Shown here piece after piece: positions 17,153 to 25,139 of a stretch of DNA of 55,532 bases. The notes under the pieces are model-generated. The model was not told where the DNA came from. It searched no databases and saw only the letters and a program-made list of their open reading frames with translations. Within the stretch, counting starts at the first letter, position 1. Every line of letters begins with the position of its first letter. The stretch comes from Candidatus Methanoperedens sp. (lineage in GTDB: Archaea > Halobacteriota > Methanosarcinia > Methanosarcinales > Methanoperedenaceae), in assembly GCA_026552955.1 (NCBI GenBank), contig JAPMTS010000050.1, forward strand, positions 1-55,532, written 5' to 3'. Position numbers and translations under genes: made by a program.

Positions 17153-17784
17153 TATGCTTCAATAAATTCAACATTTATAGTTTCATTAATAGTAATTATA
17201 GCTCCCTGTCCTTTTGACGCCATGCCCGGATTCACCACAATTGTGCCATTAACATTGACCATACCTCTGGCTTCATGGATATGCCCGCAAACGATCAGGT
17301 CAAATCTTCCCAGATACCTCGCAAGTGCGGCGCTTCCCACGTTCCCGTGCGGTAATTTGTCCATAGTATTTAGCGGGGGGGGATGTGATAATAAGATCAT
17401 CCTGCCTTTAGATCCGCTCAGTAATGTCCCGATATATTCACCGATCTTTTTTTCCGTGAGTTCAAAAGGAGTATTAAAAGGCGTTGGGTTTGAGCCGCCA
17501 AGCCCTATGAATGTTAATCCCTCCATTCTATGGAGTGAATTATGCAGGTTAATAGTATTTTCATTCTTATCCAGGACTTTTAACAGAGAGGGATTATCGC
17601 AATTTCCGGGCACTGCAAGAACAGGAACTTTGAACATCTCCAAAAGGTTAAAGGCATTTTCATCAGGTCCGAAATCCGTAAGATCTCCTGCTATGAGTAC
17701 AGCATCAATTTGGCCGGCCATGTTGAGAATAGATCCAATATGTGAATAATCGCCGTGAAAGTCTGAAAGAGCAAGCAATTTCAT
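17152..17784 (-). CDS. Calcineurin-like metallophosphoesterase
   Basis: A 210-residue phosphoesterase of the YfcE/MJ0936 type. Metal-binding motifs are visible in order: LSDFHGDYSHI, AGDLTDFG, VPGNCDNPS, LSHPPPLNT and CGHIHEARG. It probably hydrolyses a phosphodiester; the substrate is unknown. It lies 17 bases after the YkgJ-type gene and overlaps the CooC-like gene. Confidence 0.88.
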   Translation of the reverse strand: MKLLALSDFHGDYSHIGSILNMAGQIDAVLIAGDLTDFGPDENAFNLLEMFKVPVLAVPGNCDNPSLLKVLDKNENTINLHNSLHRMEGLTFIGLGGSNPTPFNTPFELTEKKIGEYIGTLLSGSKGRMILLSHPPPLNTMDKLPHGNVGSAALARYLGRFDLIVCGHIHEARGMVNVNGTIVVNPGMASKGQGAIITINETINVEFIEA

Positions 17785-17801
17785 AGTAGGCCATATTTAG
17801 T

Positions 17802-18416
17802 TTAATGTTTATAATTGTAATGCATCCAGTGCTCGCCCTCGCTGTCATGCACGCACACATTTCCGCTTCCGCCAGGATTGAATCCGTTGAATTTGTCAAT
17901 AAGAGCTATTGCCTCCCTAATTTCATTGATGTATCTTTCTTTAAGAAGTGCTGCCAGCATCAGGCACTCTTGTGTACTGATATTGCCCCCTGTACCAATA
18001 CATTTTGATACCTCAAGCTTCCCGTCGTCTATATAGAAAGGATATGTACTGCAGATAGAAGGCCTGCATTCATAAATCTCACATAAGTCATTTTTCAGGA
18101 AGATGCAGTCGCAGTTTTTCTTCAAAACCCATTCAAATGTATGGATATTGCCTCCGGAATCCCTATCCTCTGAAGGGGTAGGCATTACAAAATCATCGCG
18201 GGAAAGTCCTTTTTTCTCACATATTCTTTTGATTTCATAAGGAAAAACGATCACAGTATTATCGCCATATTGTGCACTGCAGCACTGTGCGCATTTACTG
18301 CATTTAAAACCTATTGCTTTTATCCTGCCGGCAAGCTTTTCTTCCCGGATCTTCAATGCCTTGTCAAGCGCTTCTTTAAGATTTGAGATTTTGATATCTT
18401 TTTGCTTCAAATTCAT
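17802..18416 (-). CDS. YkgJ-type cysteine-cluster protein
   Basis: A 204-residue protein with the UPF0153/YkgJ cysteine pattern: CSKCAQCCS near residue 40, then CDCIFLKNDLCEIYECRPSIC near 105 and a later C. Such proteins are predicted to bind a zinc ion or an iron-sulphur cluster. No enzyme activity can be assigned. It begins one base after the phaB stop codon, so it is translated with the PHA genes. Confidence 0.82.
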   Translation of the reverse strand: MNLKQKDIKISNLKEALDKALKIREEKLAGRIKAIGFKCSKCAQCCSAQYGDNTVIVFPYEIKRICEKKGLSRDDFVMPTPSEDRDSGGNIHTFEWVLKKNCDCIFLKNDLCEIYECRPSICSTYPFYIDDGKLEVSKCIGTGGNISTQECLMLAALLKERYINEIREAIALIDKFNGFNPGGSGNVCVHDSEGEHWMHYNYKH

Positions 18417-18417
18417 T

Positions 18418-19275
18418 TCAGATATACAGCCCGCCGTTTATGTCTATGACCTGGCCTGTTATATAGTCTCCTTCTTGTGATGCAAGGAAAGCGACTGTTC
18501 CTGCGACCTCGGAAGCTTTTCCAAGCCTTCCAAGTGGTATTTTGGATAGGATCTTGCCCATTACATCATCCGGGATCCCTTTTACCATATCGGTTTCAAT
18601 GAACCCGGGGGCAATTGCATTCACGGTAACGCCTTTTCCTGCAAATTCCTTTGCCAGGGCCTTTGTAAGTCCTATCATTCCTGCTTTTGATGCAGTATAA
18701 TTAGCCTGCCCGAAATTACCCATCCTGCCAACCACAGAAGATATATTAATAATCCGCCCGTACTTTCTCTCAAGCATTCCTTCTATGAAAGCCTTGGTGC
18801 AATAGAATGTCCCATCCAGGTTTACATGCATAACATCGTCCCACATGTCAGAAGTCATTTTCACAAATGATTTATCCCGGACTATTCCCGCGTTATTAAT
18901 GAGGATGTCCAGTTTTCCGAATTCTTTTATGACCTCTTCCTGCATTTTTTTTACCTGCTCGAAATTACTGACATTCGCCTGGCATATGTAAGAGTGCTTT
19001 TCAATAGCATCCAGCTGTTTTGAGTATTCTTTTGCATGTTCTTTATTATTCATCCTGTTGATCTTCAAGGCAATTTTTTCAAGCTCATCTGCTATGCCCA
19101 TCATGTCAATTAGCTTTGATACTGTCTCTGCATGCTCTTTCTTATTCTGGTAGTTTATTATAACATCTGCTCCCTCCTGGGCCATGCGCAAAGAGATAGC
19201 TTTTCCGATCCCTCTTGAGCCTCCTGTGACCAGGGCAACTTTACCATCCAGTCTGCCTTTTTCCCTGCAACCCAT
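18418..19275 (-). CDS. phaB: Acetoacetyl-CoA reductase (PhaB/FabG type) with an internal insertion
   Basis: A 285-residue short-chain dehydrogenase. The cofactor site is VTGGSRGIGKA, then NNAGIVRD and the catalytic NISSVVGRMGNFGQANYTAS with YxxxK. It would reduce acetoacetyl-CoA to 3-hydroxybutyryl-CoA for PHA synthesis. It is about 35-40 residues longer than its neighbour at 19507: between strand 2 and strand 3 it carries NKKEHAETVSKLID followed by a second similar stretch NNKEHAKEYSKQLDAIE, which looks like a partial tandem duplication next to the cofactor-specificity loop. The start at ATG 19275 has AGGTGA four bases upstream. Confidence 0.85.
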   Translation of the reverse strand: MGCREKGRLDGKVALVTGGSRGIGKAISLRMAQEGADVIINYQNKKEHAETVSKLIDMMGIADELEKIALKINRMNNKEHAKEYSKQLDAIEKHSYICQANVSNFEQVKKMQEEVIKEFGKLDILINNAGIVRDKSFVKMTSDMWDDVMHVNLDGTFYCTKAFIEGMLERKYGRIINISSVVGRMGNFGQANYTASKAGMIGLTKALAKEFAGKGVTVNAIAPGFIETDMVKGIPDDVMGKILSKIPLGRLGKASEVAGTVAFLASQEGDYITGQVIDINGGLYI

Positions 19276-19279
19276 ACTT

Positions 19280-19492
19280 TCACCTCTGTACAACAATGGC
19301 TATGCCCTGCCCTCCGCCTATACAGAGGGTTGCAAGACCATATCTGCCATTCCTTCTCTTTAATTCATGAAGAAGCTTCAAGGCATCCTTCAATACAATT
19401 GAACCAAGCTGTGCTGGATTGAGATCTTTGAGGCTTCCCCCGAATTTTCCTATTGCCGTACGGGTTGCGCAAGCTATTACCACATTCTTCAT
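19280..19492 (-). pseudogene. phaA: Acetyl-CoA acetyltransferase (phaA-type thiolase) with an internal in-frame deletion
   Basis: The 70-residue frame joins the thiolase N-terminus ([20 protein letters not shown]) directly to the thiolase C-terminus ([31 protein letters not shown]). A normal thiolase has about 390 residues, so roughly 320 are missing, with the junction at about residues 38-40. The reactive cysteine near position 89 and the catalytic histidine of the GHP motif are lost; only the C-terminal cysteine remains. The ribosome site (GGGTGG), ATG and stop are intact and the frame is preserved. It cannot be an active thiolase; it may be a relic or be translated as a small protein. It sits between the two phaB genes. 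Confidence 0.88.
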
Positions 19493-19506
19493 GATTGCCA
19501 CCCGGT

Positions 19507-20247
19507 TTATAGCAGGAGCCCGCCGTCAACAGAAAGTACCGCACCATTAATGAAATTGGCCTCATCGGAAGCAAGATATAATAACGCATAGGCGACATCA
19601 TCAGGCTGTCCAAGTCTTTTTATGGGCGTTTTTTCTTTCATCATCTCAAGAATTTTTTCGGGTACTGTTGCAGTCATGGGAGTATATATGAATCCGGGAG
19701 CCACTGCATTGACCCTTATTCCTTTTCTTCCCAGTTCCTTGGCAAGGGTCTTGGTAAGACCGATCAATCCTGCTTTAGCTGAGGAATAATTCGACTGGCC
19801 GATATTGCCGTACAAACCAACAATAGAAGATACATTGATAATCTCGCCTGTTCCATGATTTGTCATTGCTTCAACAACTGCCTGGATGCAGTTAAAAGGC
19901 CCTTTAAGATCGATATCAATTACCTTGTCCCACTGGTCTTCAGTCATTTTTGATATGAGGGCATCCTGGATAATTCCTGCATTATTTATGAGTACATCAA
20001 TCTTTCCGAATCTTTCCAGCGTATCCTTAACAACTTGTTTTGATTGTTCCCTGTCGGATACATCAAGTTTTGCAAAGAAAGCATCGCTTCCGTTTTGTCT
20101 TATCTCTTCGGCTGTTTCCTCACCGGCTTTTTCATTCACATCTGCGACTACGACTTTTGCGCCTTCTTTTCCAAACAGCAGGGCTGTTTCCCTGCCAATA
20201 CCGCTTCCTGAACCTGTAATAATTACTACCTTGTTTTCAACTCTCAT
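19507..20247 (-). CDS. phaB: Acetoacetyl-CoA reductase / 3-oxoacyl reductase (PhaB/FabG type)
   Basis: A 246-residue short-chain dehydrogenase of normal length. Motifs are [19 protein letters not shown], and [20 protein letters not shown] with the catalytic S, Y and K. It is closely similar to the neighbour at 18418 but lacks its insertion. Its ATG overlaps the phaC stop by four bases, so it is co-translated with the PHA synthase, and acetoacetyl-CoA reductase is the most likely role. Two reductases in one operon suggest different chain length or cofactor preference. Confidence 0.88.
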   Translation of the reverse strand: MRVENKVVIITGSGSGIGRETALLFGKEGAKVVVADVNEKAGEETAEEIRQNGSDAFFAKLDVSDREQSKQVVKDTLERFGKIDVLINNAGIIQDALISKMTEDQWDKVIDIDLKGPFNCIQAVVEAMTNHGTGEIINVSSIVGLYGNIGQSNYSSAKAGLIGLTKTLAKELGRKGIRVNAVAPGFIYTPMTATVPEKILEMMKEKTPIKRLGQPDDVAYALLYLASDEANFINGAVLSVDGGLLL

Positions 20248-21368
20248 TTCAAACTCTCCTTCGATTTATTATGATTCGTCTTGTTTTTCTTTACGCCAAT
20301 ATTATTTTCATCCTTCTTTGATCTTGGTTTCAGCCATTGCGCTAGTTTCGGGCAGACCTCGTTCTGAGACTTTGAGCCAACGAACATACCAATATGTCCA
20401 GTGGGGAAAACCATCGATTCCTTATCGGTGCTCGATATAGCTCTGGTCAGGGGAAGGCTTGACTCATTTGGAACAAGATGATCAAATTCTGCCATTATAT
20501 TGAGAAATGGCATGGAAATTTCTTTCAGGTTTATCCTTTTCCCACCGATTTCCATCCTGTTTTTAATGAGAAGGTTTTCCTGGTAACAGTCCTTCATGAA
20601 CTGTCTGTAGGCTTCGCCTGCCTGGCCAGGACTATCAAATATCCATTTTTCCATGCGGAGAAAATTCTCTACGGTTTTCTTATCATCAATATGTTCAAAA
20701 AATCCCACATATTTGTCGATCAGAAGCCTGAAAGGGTCAAGAAGCAGGAATCCCATATTCAGGAAATCCCCCGGGATTATTCCGTAATAGTCCACAATTT
20801 TGTCCACATCCATTTCTTTTGCCCAGATATTGAGCAGGGATTTATCGGTTTCAAAGTCAATGGGTGCAACGAAACTTATCAGGTTTTTCACCTTTTCCGG
20901 ATGAAGCGCGGCAAACATTACTGATAATGTTCCCCCCACGCATACACCTAAAAGGGATATCTTATCTGCTCCTGATTTTCGTCTTACATGATCTACAGCA
21001 TTATTCAGATAGCCATTTACATAATCATCTATCGTGAGATATCTGTCCATACCTGAGGGGTATCCCCAATCAATAGCATAAACATCAAAACCCCTGTCCA
21101 AAAGGTTCTTGATCACACTCTTATCGGGTGAAAGATCGAGAATATAATAACGGTTGACAAGTGCATATACCATAAGAACAGGAACAGGACAGGGATTTTT
21201 AACTGTGGTCTTATAGTGGATGAGTTTCATCTTATCTTCACTATATACTATCTCGTGAGGTGTTACCCCCACTAAAATTTCTGTTAATTCCGAAATTACT
21301 TCAGATCCTTTCTGAAATTTTATAAAAGTTTCCCTGATAAAATCAGGTTCATTAATTTTTTGGATCAT
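20244..21368 (-). CDS. phaC: Class III polyhydroxyalkanoate synthase, catalytic subunit PhaC
   Basis: A 374-residue alpha/beta hydrolase that polymerises 3-hydroxyacyl-CoA. The lipase-like box is GVCVGGT with the nucleophile Cys143; Asp296 (AEFDHLVP) and His325 (PTGHIGMF) complete the triad, near the positions known in class III enzymes. Length and the dedicated PhaE partner upstream both indicate class III. The C-terminal tail is unusually basic (KKDENNIGVKKNKTNHNKSK). It lies seven bases after phaE and overlaps phaB. Confidence 0.95.
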   Translation of the reverse strand: MIQKINEPDFIRETFIKFQKGSEVISELTEILVGVTPHEIVYSEDKMKLIHYKTTVKNPCPVPVLMVYALVNRYYILDLSPDKSVIKNLLDRGFDVYAIDWGYPSGMDRYLTIDDYVNGYLNNAVDHVRRKSGADKISLLGVCVGGTLSVMFAALHPEKVKNLISFVAPIDFETDKSLLNIWAKEMDVDKIVDYYGIIPGDFLNMGFLLLDPFRLLIDKYVGFFEHIDDKKTVENFLRMEKWIFDSPGQAGEAYRQFMKDCYQENLLIKNRMEIGGKRINLKEISMPFLNIMAEFDHLVPNESSLPLTRAISSTDKESMVFPTGHIGMFVGSKSQNEVCPKLAQWLKPRSKKDENNIGVKKNKTNHNKSKESLK

Positions 21369-21375
21369 AAAAAAC

Positions 21376-21915
21376 TCATTTTCCCTGTGATAATTCGTTG
21401 ATCTTCCGGTTCAATTCTTTTACTGTTTTTTTGAGGGAATACAATTCCCTGTTGATCTCATCGATATCAGTGCTTGTAGGCAGGTTCATGGGTTTCAGGA
21501 AATTTTCTTCAAGCATTTCCTGATTGTATTTCCTGGCTTCGATCAAACATGACATGAATTTGCCCATGTCCCCGGAAAAATGACCTGACCTGAGAAATTC
21601 CTTGAAGGTATCGCTGTATGTTTCAATCCAATTATTGTATATTTCTTTGTATTTAACAGGGTTGATCTGGCCATCCATGAGTGCTGTTTTGTCATTCATC
21701 CTTTTCATAGCCTCAAGGGATATATTCGCAAAATCGGAAACAGAATCCAGCCAAACTGAATAAAGGTCGGTAAAAAGAGGATAACCTTTCATCATTTTTT
21801 CTGTTTTCTCTCTTGAGGGGCCTAAGGCTGGAAATTCCCCTATGTGGCCGAAGGAGGCTTCCCATGCCTTTAACCATTGGGCAAAAAATATAGTTGGGGA
21901 TTCGTCCATGCTCAT
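21376..21915 (-). CDS. phaE: PHA synthase subunit PhaE
   Basis: About 179 residues. PhaE is the non-catalytic partner that activates class III PhaC. A helical body with one copy of the motif YKEIYNNWIETYSDTFKEF, a conserved proline-rich stretch (NFLKPMNLPTSTDIDE) and a C-terminal coiled coil (INRELYSLKKTVKELNRKIN) match PhaE. The start at ATG 21915 overlaps the upstream stop (ATGA), which is better supported than the ATG 13 codons earlier inside the neighbouring gene. Confidence 0.88.
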   Translation of the reverse strand: MSMDESPTIFFAQWLKAWEASFGHIGEFPALGPSREKTEKMMKGYPLFTDLYSVWLDSVSDFANISLEAMKRMNDKTALMDGQINPVKYKEIYNNWIETYSDTFKEFLRSGHFSGDMGKFMSCLIEARKYNQEMLEENFLKPMNLPTSTDIDEINRELYSLKKTVKELNRKINELSQGK

Positions 21916-22997
21916 ACCCCGGGGCGTGATGCGCGCATATACGAATCGATCCACATTTTCGATATTTTTATGGATGTCCTGGCATATATCTTACAGGCAT
22001 CCCTGATAGGCTCCATCATCTCTTTGACCGGAGATACCATGGGCATCTTGTCAAAGACATCTTCAAGAGCCTTTTCATGCATCTTCACCCAGAGGTTAAA
22101 AAAATCTTTATAAGCACCGGGATCAGTTGTTATTTTAGAATGGTCCTTGAATTTTTCATGCATATTTTCAAGGGCCAAAATCCATGATTTATAAAGATTC
22201 AGGCTTATTTCGCTGCTCTCAATAAAATTATCCAATGCTTCCCGGGATGACATTGCAGACTGAGGATCAAACATTTTTTTAAAGTTATCTTGATAGGTAT
22301 TTACCCATAAGTCAAAGAATTCCTTATAGTTCTCAGGTCCTGCATTGCCCGCAGATATTTTTTCTATATTCATAGAAAGCTTCTGCATGTTTTCGATCCA
22401 GGGATTATACAATTTATTAAAAGAATCCCTCCACATCGAGGACATTTTCAACAATGTCTCTGAATAGAAATCCGGTATGCCGGTATAATTTCCATAAACC
22501 TCTTTCTGGTATCTTACGGCTGGTTGTTCGATAAAATCGTTCGACATTTTATCATAGGATTTCATCCACATTTCATAACACTCTTTGAACCTGGCAGGGT
22601 CAGCTCCATTTTTAAGTAATTCCGAGGTCTTTTTTGCATTTTCTTCAGATTCTTCTATCCATGACCGGTATAGTTTGTTGGATTCACCCGATATTTTTAT
22701 GAAATTCTCAAGAGTTTCTTTTGGTCCTGGAATCGAAGCGGGATAGAACTTACCAAAAGAATTCTCGTATGTTTTCATCCATTCATTATAAAATTCCTTA
22801 TAATTCCCTGGCGTGGCATTTATGGAAGTTTCTTTTGTCTTTTCTGACATTTCTCCCATTAATTCAATCCATGGTTTCATAAGTTTTGAATGGGATTCAT
22901 CCCATGTTTTTGAGGCGCTGCCATATGTATCGGACCATATTTTATGGACATCTCCATTTATCGCGAATTCCGGACTGTTATCCTGTTTCTTGACCAT
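21912..22997 (-). CDS. Four-repeat PhaE-like protein, first gene of the PHA operon
   Basis: A 361-residue, all-helical, cytoplasmic protein. It contains four copies of a unit of about 70-85 residues. Each has an LYxxWIE-type helix (residues about 38, 108, 195, 267) followed by a YKEFYxxWxxTYxxxF-type helix (residues 65-84, 136-155, 223-243, 295-315). The second helix is the same motif found once in PhaE next door. It lacks the PhaE C-terminal coiled coil. It overlaps phaE by four bases and leads the operon. Likely roles are synthase scaffold, granule-binding (phasin-like) protein or multivalent PhaC activator; none is proved by sequence. Confidence 0.75.
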   Translation of the reverse strand: MVKKQDNSPEFAINGDVHKIWSDTYGSASKTWDESHSKLMKPWIELMGEMSEKTKETSINATPGNYKEFYNEWMKTYENSFGKFYPASIPGPKETLENFIKISGESNKLYRSWIEESEENAKKTSELLKNGADPARFKECYEMWMKSYDKMSNDFIEQPAVRYQKEVYGNYTGIPDFYSETLLKMSSMWRDSFNKLYNPWIENMQKLSMNIEKISAGNAGPENYKEFFDLWVNTYQDNFKKMFDPQSAMSSREALDNFIESSEISLNLYKSWILALENMHEKFKDHSKITTDPGAYKDFFNLWVKMHEKALEDVFDKMPMVSPVKEMMEPIRDACKIYARTSIKISKMWIDSYMRASRPGV

Positions 22998-23126
22998 AAC
23001 TACTCACATCTCATTGTTTTGTTCATAATCCTTTGATTCGGTGACCTCTCGTCACATTGAAGCAGTAATTTAACAACAACCTGCGTATATGCATCCCGTT
23101 TTTCATAGACCAAGTGGATTAATACT

Positions 23127-23159
23127 GCATCATAATTATGATGCTTATGATATAAAAAG
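23127..23159 (-). promoter_or_regulatory. PHA operon promoter with an 18-bp palindromic operator
   Basis: On the minus strand a TATA box CTTTTTATATC (23159-23149) is followed five bases later by the perfect palindrome GCATCATAATTATGATGC (23144-23127). The predicted transcription start, about 25 bases after the TATA box, falls at the far end of the palindrome. That leaves a leader of about 130 bases before the first gene. A dimeric repressor bound here would block initiation. Confidence 0.6.
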
Positions 23160-23315
23160 TTTTCGTAGTTCAGATTTACACTTGACTTCGCACTTATACT
23201 AAAATGGATTAAATCCTTCCTTTCTTCAATTTAACTATTAAAGCCAATAAATCAGACTCTTGCTCCTTGATTCTTCTAGAAATCAGTATAAACAAAATCT
23301 GGTACGGAGAATCAA

Positions 23316-23356
23316 CCAGAGATCACAGAGTTAATGTTTCTCTGTGTCCTCTGTGG
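23316..23356 (-). terminator. Hairpin-forming CACAGAG repeat after mutL
   Basis: CCAGAGATCACAGAG (23316-23330) faces CTCTGTGTCCTCTGTGG (23340-23356) across a nine-base AT-rich loop. It starts 13 bases beyond the mutL stop codon and could end the mutL transcript. CACAGAG-rich repeats of this kind are dispersed in many genomes, so it may instead be a mobile repeat. Confidence 0.4.
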
Positions 23357-23369
23357 TTCGTTGTTTCAT

Positions 23370-25100
23370 TCAGCTTCTCCGGAATAGTTTATCAAGTTCC
23401 TGCCTGTTCAAAGAGACCATCGTTGGCCTTCCATGCGGGCAGGTATAAGGATTATCCGTCCTGAAAAGCTGCTGTATGAGTTTTTCCATCTGGGGCACTG
23501 AACAATCAGCTCCTGCCTTAAGGGCGCTTCTGCATGCGATGCTTTTGGTCACTCTCTCAAAGATCCCGGTTTCTTCCTTTATTTTTCCTTGTGAAAGAAT
23601 ATCAGATATTATATCATGAACAATTTGCGGGTCCTCAAGTTTTTCCATGACAATAGGGACAGCAGTTACAGCAAATGAACCGGGTCCGAATTCGGATATC
23701 CTGAATCCGAACTCCTCAAGGAAGGGAATGGTATCCTTTATCAATACCTTCTCCATGGAATCCAGTTCAATATTGATGGGAACGATCAGCTCCTGTGAAT
23801 CATCCCGCTTTGATTCACGGACAAGTTCAAAAAAAATCCGCTCATGTGCAGCATGCTGGTCTATGATCATCAAACCGTTTTTTGTCCCGGCAATTATGTA
23901 AATACTATCCACCTGGCCCAGAACCTTCACCTCAGGCACCTCATTATCCTGTCCCCTCTCCATGTCGGTCCTGTCAGACCGCCTCAGTCTTCTTTGCGTG
24001 TCCCTGGCTGAAGGCTTGAAATAAGATGTTTTTTCCTTTACCAGCAAAGGGTCTGCCGCAGGAGTTACGTAAGGTAATGACTGCTGAACTGGTATTTTTA
24101 TGTCTGGAATTAGATCGTTCTGAGAAAGCGCATTTTTCACAGCCTGCTTTACCATGTCGCATATTTCTCTCTCGTTGCTGAGCCTGACCTGGTTCTTGGT
24201 GGGGTGAACATTTACATCCACTTCATGGGTATCAACATTGATCTTTAATACTGCGATCGGGAAACGACCCCTGGGCATAAGGGTACCGTAACCTTCCCTG
24301 AGTGCAAAACCAATCGCTTTTGAATTGATGTTCCTGTCATTGACATAGAATGACTGGAAATCAAGACTGCTTCGCATCATTGAAGGTCTTGAGATGAAAC
24401 CGGTAATTCTTGCGATGGGAGATTCAAGATCTACCGGCAGCATTGCTCTTGCAACTTCCTGCCCGTAAATGTATATTATCGTGCCGGAAAGTTCCGAAGC
24501 CGGACAGCGCAGTAACTCTTTGCCGTTATTGAATAGGGAAAACGAAATATCATTATGTCCAATCGCTATCCTTGAAACGATATCGATTATCCGGGTAAGT
24601 TCTGAAGTATCGGATTTAAGATATTTTTTCCTGACCGGGGTATTATAGAACAGGTCATTTACCGCAACGGTTGTTCCATCCGGGGTTCCTGTCTCAAGAA
24701 TACTTACAGGATTCCCGCCATGGATAATTATTCTTGTACCTGATAATTCATTTTTTGTTTTTGTGGTGATTTCTACCCTGGCAATAGCAGAAATAGAAGA
24801 GAGGGCTTCTCCCCTGAATCCCATTGTTCTTACCGTTTCTATGTCATCAATTTTCCTGATCTTGCTTGTTGCGTGTTTCACATAAGATAGCGCCGCATCA
24901 TCTTTGCTCATACCGAAGCCGTTGTCAATGACACGGATAGAATCTTTTCCGGATTTTGTTACTTCGATCCGGATAGTATCCGCGCCAGCATCAATTGAGT
25001 TTTCGACCAGTTCCTTTACCACGGAAGCAGGACGTTCTATAACTTCTCCCGCAGCTATCTTATTTATGGATGCTTCATCAAGAATATGGATATTTCCCAT
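23370..25100 (-). CDS. mutL: DNA mismatch repair endonuclease MutL
   Basis: A 576-residue MutL. The N-terminal GHKL ATPase shows LVENSIDAGAD, DNGFGMS and GFRGEALSSI. The C-terminal domain carries the endonuclease motif DQHAAHERIFFE (pattern DQHAxxExxxxE), plus ACRSALKAG and CPHGRP, so it should nick DNA. Most archaea lack MutL; its presence in methanogen-related lineages is usually explained by transfer from bacteria. No mutS is in the window. Confidence 0.96.
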   Translation of the reverse strand: MGNIHILDEASINKIAAGEVIERPASVVKELVENSIDAGADTIRIEVTKSGKDSIRVIDNGFGMSKDDAALSYVKHATSKIRKIDDIETVRTMGFRGEALSSISAIARVEITTKTKNELSGTRIIIHGGNPVSILETGTPDGTTVAVNDLFYNTPVRKKYLKSDTSELTRIIDIVSRIAIGHNDISFSLFNNGKELLRCPASELSGTIIYIYGQEVARAMLPVDLESPIARITGFISRPSMMRSSLDFQSFYVNDRNINSKAIGFALREGYGTLMPRGRFPIAVLKINVDTHEVDVNVHPTKNQVRLSNEREICDMVKQAVKNALSQNDLIPDIKIPVQQSLPYVTPAADPLLVKEKTSYFKPSARDTQRRLRRSDRTDMERGQDNEVPEVKVLGQVDSIYIIAGTKNGLMIIDQHAAHERIFFELVRESKRDDSQELIVPINIELDSMEKVLIKDTIPFLEEFGFRISEFGPGSFAVTAVPIVMEKLEDPQIVHDIISDILSQGKIKEETGIFERVTKSIACRSALKAGADCSVPQMEKLIQQLFRTDNPYTCPHGRPTMVSLNRQELDKLFRRS

Positions 25101-25139
25101 TATATCAATCCTACTTTATGCCTTTCTTCTTATCCCAAA

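Larger units (their letters stand above)
22998..23369. other. Intergenic region between the PHA operon and mutL
   Basis: No gene is visible. It holds the predicted PHA operon promoter and operator (23127-23159) and an imperfect hairpin just beyond the mutL stop (23316-23356). Confidence 0.6.

Noticed and set aside
19507-20247. Assigning this gene to fatty-acid FabG
   Set aside because: Sequence alone does not exclude it, but the four-base overlap with phaC makes acetoacetyl-CoA reduction more likely.
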